7,923 nucleotides of DNA from JARRNJ01 sp037385045 (GTDB lineage: Bacteria > Pseudomonadota > Gammaproteobacteria > JASBUN01), in the NCBI GenBank assembly GCA_037385045.1, contig JARRNJ010000109.1, forward strand, positions 1-7,923, read 5' to 3'. This document shows positions 6,691 to 7,923 of this stretch, one piece after another. Position 1 is the stretch's first letter. Each line of letters starts with the position of its first letter. Made by a program: the position numbers and the translations under genes. Under the pieces are notes generated by a model. That model saw only the letters and a program-made list of their open reading frames with translations, ran no database searches and was not told where the DNA came from.

Positions 6691-7599
6691 ATGGGGTGTA
6701 CAACGGCATATCCGCCGCGCGCCGGTTTCAGGCGCTGGCTATGGGTTGTGGGCGTGGTATCCGTGCTTGCGTTGGCCGGCTGCCAGTCCTCGCAACAGGC
6801 CCACAGCAAGAAAATCGAGTTGGTATACGTCGAGTGGTCCAGCGCCGTGGCCAGCACCAACGTGGTGCGGGCGGTGCTGGAAAAGGCGGGCTACAAGGTC
6901 GAGCTCACCCCCGTCAGCGCCGCGGCCATGTGGCAGGCGGTGGCCAGCGGTGACGCCGACGCCATGGTGGCGGCGTGGCTGCCCACCACCCACAAGCACT
7001 ACTATGAAAAGGTCAAGGATCAGGTGGTCGACCTGGGGCCGAACCTGGAAGGCACGCGCATCGGCCTGGTGGTGCCGGACTACGTGACCATCGACTCGAT
7101 CGCTCAGCTCAACGCCAATGCCGCCAAGTTCGACGGCCGCATCATCGGCATCGATCCGGGCGCCGGCATCATGAGCAAGACCCAGCAGGCGCTGAAGGAT
7201 TATCACCTGAACCACCTGCAGCTGATCACCGGCAGTGGCGCCACCATGGCGGCTGCGCTGGCCGACGCCATTCGCAACCACCAGTGGATCGTGGTCACCG
7301 GCTGGACGCCGCACTGGATGTTCGCCCGCTGGAAGCTCAAGTACCTGCAGGATCCCAAGGGGGTCTACGGCAAGGGCGGGCACATCGACACGGTGGTGCG
7401 CAAAGGGCTGAAACAGGCGGAGCCCGGCGCCTATGCCATCCTCGACCGCTTCCACTGGACGCCCGGGGACATGGAGCAGGTGATGCAGATGAACCGCAAG
7501 AAGGGCTCCGATCCCTACGCCGACGCCAAGCAATGGGTGAAGGAGCATCCGCAGCTGGTCGACCAATGGCTGGGCCAGGCGACCGGCAACGGCGGCTAG
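6691..7599 (+). CDS. opuAC: Glycine betaine substrate-binding lipoprotein (OpuAC family)
   Basis: The binding protein that delivers betaine to the permease, 302 residues. Residues 1-30 are a lipoprotein signal peptide (FRRW then a hydrophobic core) ending in lipobox LALAGC, with lipidated C31. The mature part is a PF04069-type two-lobe binding protein. Aromatic-cage residues can be assigned by comparison with B. subtilis OpuAC: W49 (VEWSSA), W96 (AAWLPTTH) and W205 (TGWTPHW), with H101 and the G159-I160 backbone in DPGAGIM as carboxylate contacts. These match the residues known there as W178, W225, W72, H230 and G26-I27. The two halves are in the opposite order from the B. subtilis protein. 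The complete cage supports glycine betaine or proline betaine as ligand. The gene starts 21 bases after opuAB. Residue +2 is Gln, not Asp, which by the E. coli rule favours the outer membrane. Confidence 0.94.
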   Translation: MGCTTAYPPRAGFRRWLWVVGVVSVLALAGCQSSQQAHSKKIELVYVEWSSAVASTNVVRAVLEKAGYKVELTPVSAAAMWQAVASGDADAMVAAWLPTTHKHYYEKVKDQVVDLGPNLEGTRIGLVVPDYVTIDSIAQLNANAAKFDGRIIGIDPGAGIMSKTQQALKDYHLNHLQLITGSGATMAAALADAIRNHQWIVVTGWTPHWMFARWKLKYLQDPKGVYGKGGHIDTVVRKGLKQAEPGAYAILDRFHWTPGDMEQVMQMNRKKGSDPYADAKQWVKEHPQLVDQWLGQATGNGG

Positions 7600-7622
7600 G
7601 ACGGGACGCGGGCGCGCCGGCC

Positions 7623-7817
7623 ATGCTGGAATCCGCAGCCCGGGTCCGGTGTCCCTACTGCGGCGAGTGGATCGAGCTCAGTGTCGATACCAGCGCCGGG
7701 GCGCAGCGCTACGTGGAGGACTGCCAGGTCTGCTGCCGGCCGATGGAAGTGTCGGTCGAGCCCGGCGCGACCGATGCGGACGAGGCGCGGGTGCGGGTCT
7801 GGCGCGAGGACGAGTAG
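7623..7817 (+). CDS. CPXCG motif-containing cysteine-rich protein (zinc-ribbon-like)
   Basis: A 64-residue protein with two cysteine pairs, CPYCG (C10, C13) and CQVCC (C34, C37, C38), separated by an acidic strand-rich segment (EWIELSVDTSAG). The C-terminus is acidic (REDE). Length, spacing and the EDCQVCCRP motif match the CPXCG cysteine-rich family (Cys_rich_CPXG, function unknown), common in gammaproteobacteria. Four cysteines could hold one zinc ion; the extra cysteine next to C37 is also usual in the family. It begins 23 bases after opuAC with no terminator between, so it may share the operon transcript, although no clear ribosome site precedes the ATG. A longer plus-strand frame in the same register reaches back into opuAC, but its upstream part is a shadow of that gene. 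Confidence 0.88.
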   Translation: MLESAARVRCPYCGEWIELSVDTSAGAQRYVEDCQVCCRPMEVSVEPGATDADEARVRVWREDE

Positions 7818-7857
7818 CGAACGTTCGTGGCGCGATGGGGCGGTTGCGCTGCGCGTT

Positions 7858-7923
7858 TCATGCTGAGCGTGCGTAGGTCTCTTCGCTTTCGCCGCCGAAG
7901 ACCTCGATCAGCCGGCTGATGAA
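7858..7923 (-). CDS. C-terminal end of an unidentified convergent gene
   Basis: The last 21 codons and the TGA (7860-7858) of a minus-strand frame that continues past the right edge. The visible C-terminus reads FISRLIEVFGG then ESEETYARSA. Almost all codons end in G or C, as in the other real genes here. It converges with the CPXCG gene across a 40-base gap. The visible part is too short to name a family. Confidence 0.5.
   Translation of the reverse strand, partial: FISRLIEVFGGESEETYARSA

Noticed and set aside
6739..7566. 275-codon minus-strand frame opposite opuAC
   Set aside because: It is a His/Val/Gly-rich shadow; the plus strand encodes a complete betaine-binding protein with lipobox and cage residues.
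7611..7618. GGCGCGCC palindrome after opuAC as a terminator
   Set aside because: It has no loop and no T-run, and such self-complementary GC octamers arise easily in GC-rich DNA.
7818..7827. CGAACGTTCG palindrome between the two convergent genes, as terminator or operator
   Set aside because: A 10-base palindrome with no loop and no T-run cannot form a useful terminator, and nothing else supports an operator there.
1..7923. tRNA or rRNA genes, CRISPR arrays, insertion sequences, prophage or attachment sites
   Set aside because: No tandem spaced repeats, no transposase or integrase motifs, no terminal repeats and no tRNA-like segment were seen on either strand.

Overview
The window is GC-rich bacterial DNA. 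It encodes an outer-membrane beta-barrel protein, a soluble FixL-type sensor kinase and a CPXCG zinc-ribbon protein, which together point to a Gram-negative proteobacterium. A gammaproteobacterium from a saline habitat is a reasonable guess from the betaine transporter, but genus and species cannot be read from this sequence. Real genes show strong G/C preference at third codon positions, and this produces many long antisense shadow frames.

Left part (1-4288), all on the minus strand. In transcription order it holds a cytoplasmic hybrid-like PAS sensor histidine kinase (4288-2297), an overlapping FixJ/NarL-type response regulator (2310-1678), a 313-base non-coding stretch, and a BBP2-family outer-membrane beta-barrel gene (1364 to beyond position 1). 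The barrel gene runs off the left edge with probably only its last strand missing. The non-coding stretch carries a perfect 16-bp palindrome, TACGTATTAATACGTA (1643-1658). It sits about 43 bases upstream of the start implied by a TATAAA -10 box (1614-1619), which is a class II activator geometry. Downstream in the predicted leader, two inverted repeats overlap so that only one hairpin can form at a time (1552-1593). The simplest reading is a local circuit in which kinase and regulator control the barrel gene.

Centre (4289-4783). A 495-base divergent intergenic region lies between the kinase gene and the transporter operon. I see no credible gene in it. It has a 16-base operator-like inverted repeat at 4725-4740.

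Right part (4784-7817), plus strand. This is an OpuA-type glycine betaine/proline betaine ABC importer: ATPase with CBS domains (opuAA), permease (opuAB) and lipoprotein substrate-binding protein (opuAC). The first two overlap by 4 bases, and the third follows after 21 bases. A small CPXCG cysteine-rich protein follows 23 bases later. The binding protein has every aromatic-cage residue expected for betaine. The permease, however, lacks about 49 residues that the family normally has: the second half of the EAA coupling loop and the next membrane helix. The reading frame is preserved across the gap. This is the most striking anomaly in the window, because the importer as encoded should not couple normally to its ATPase.

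The right edge (7858-7923) holds the last 21 codons of an unidentified convergent minus-strand gene.
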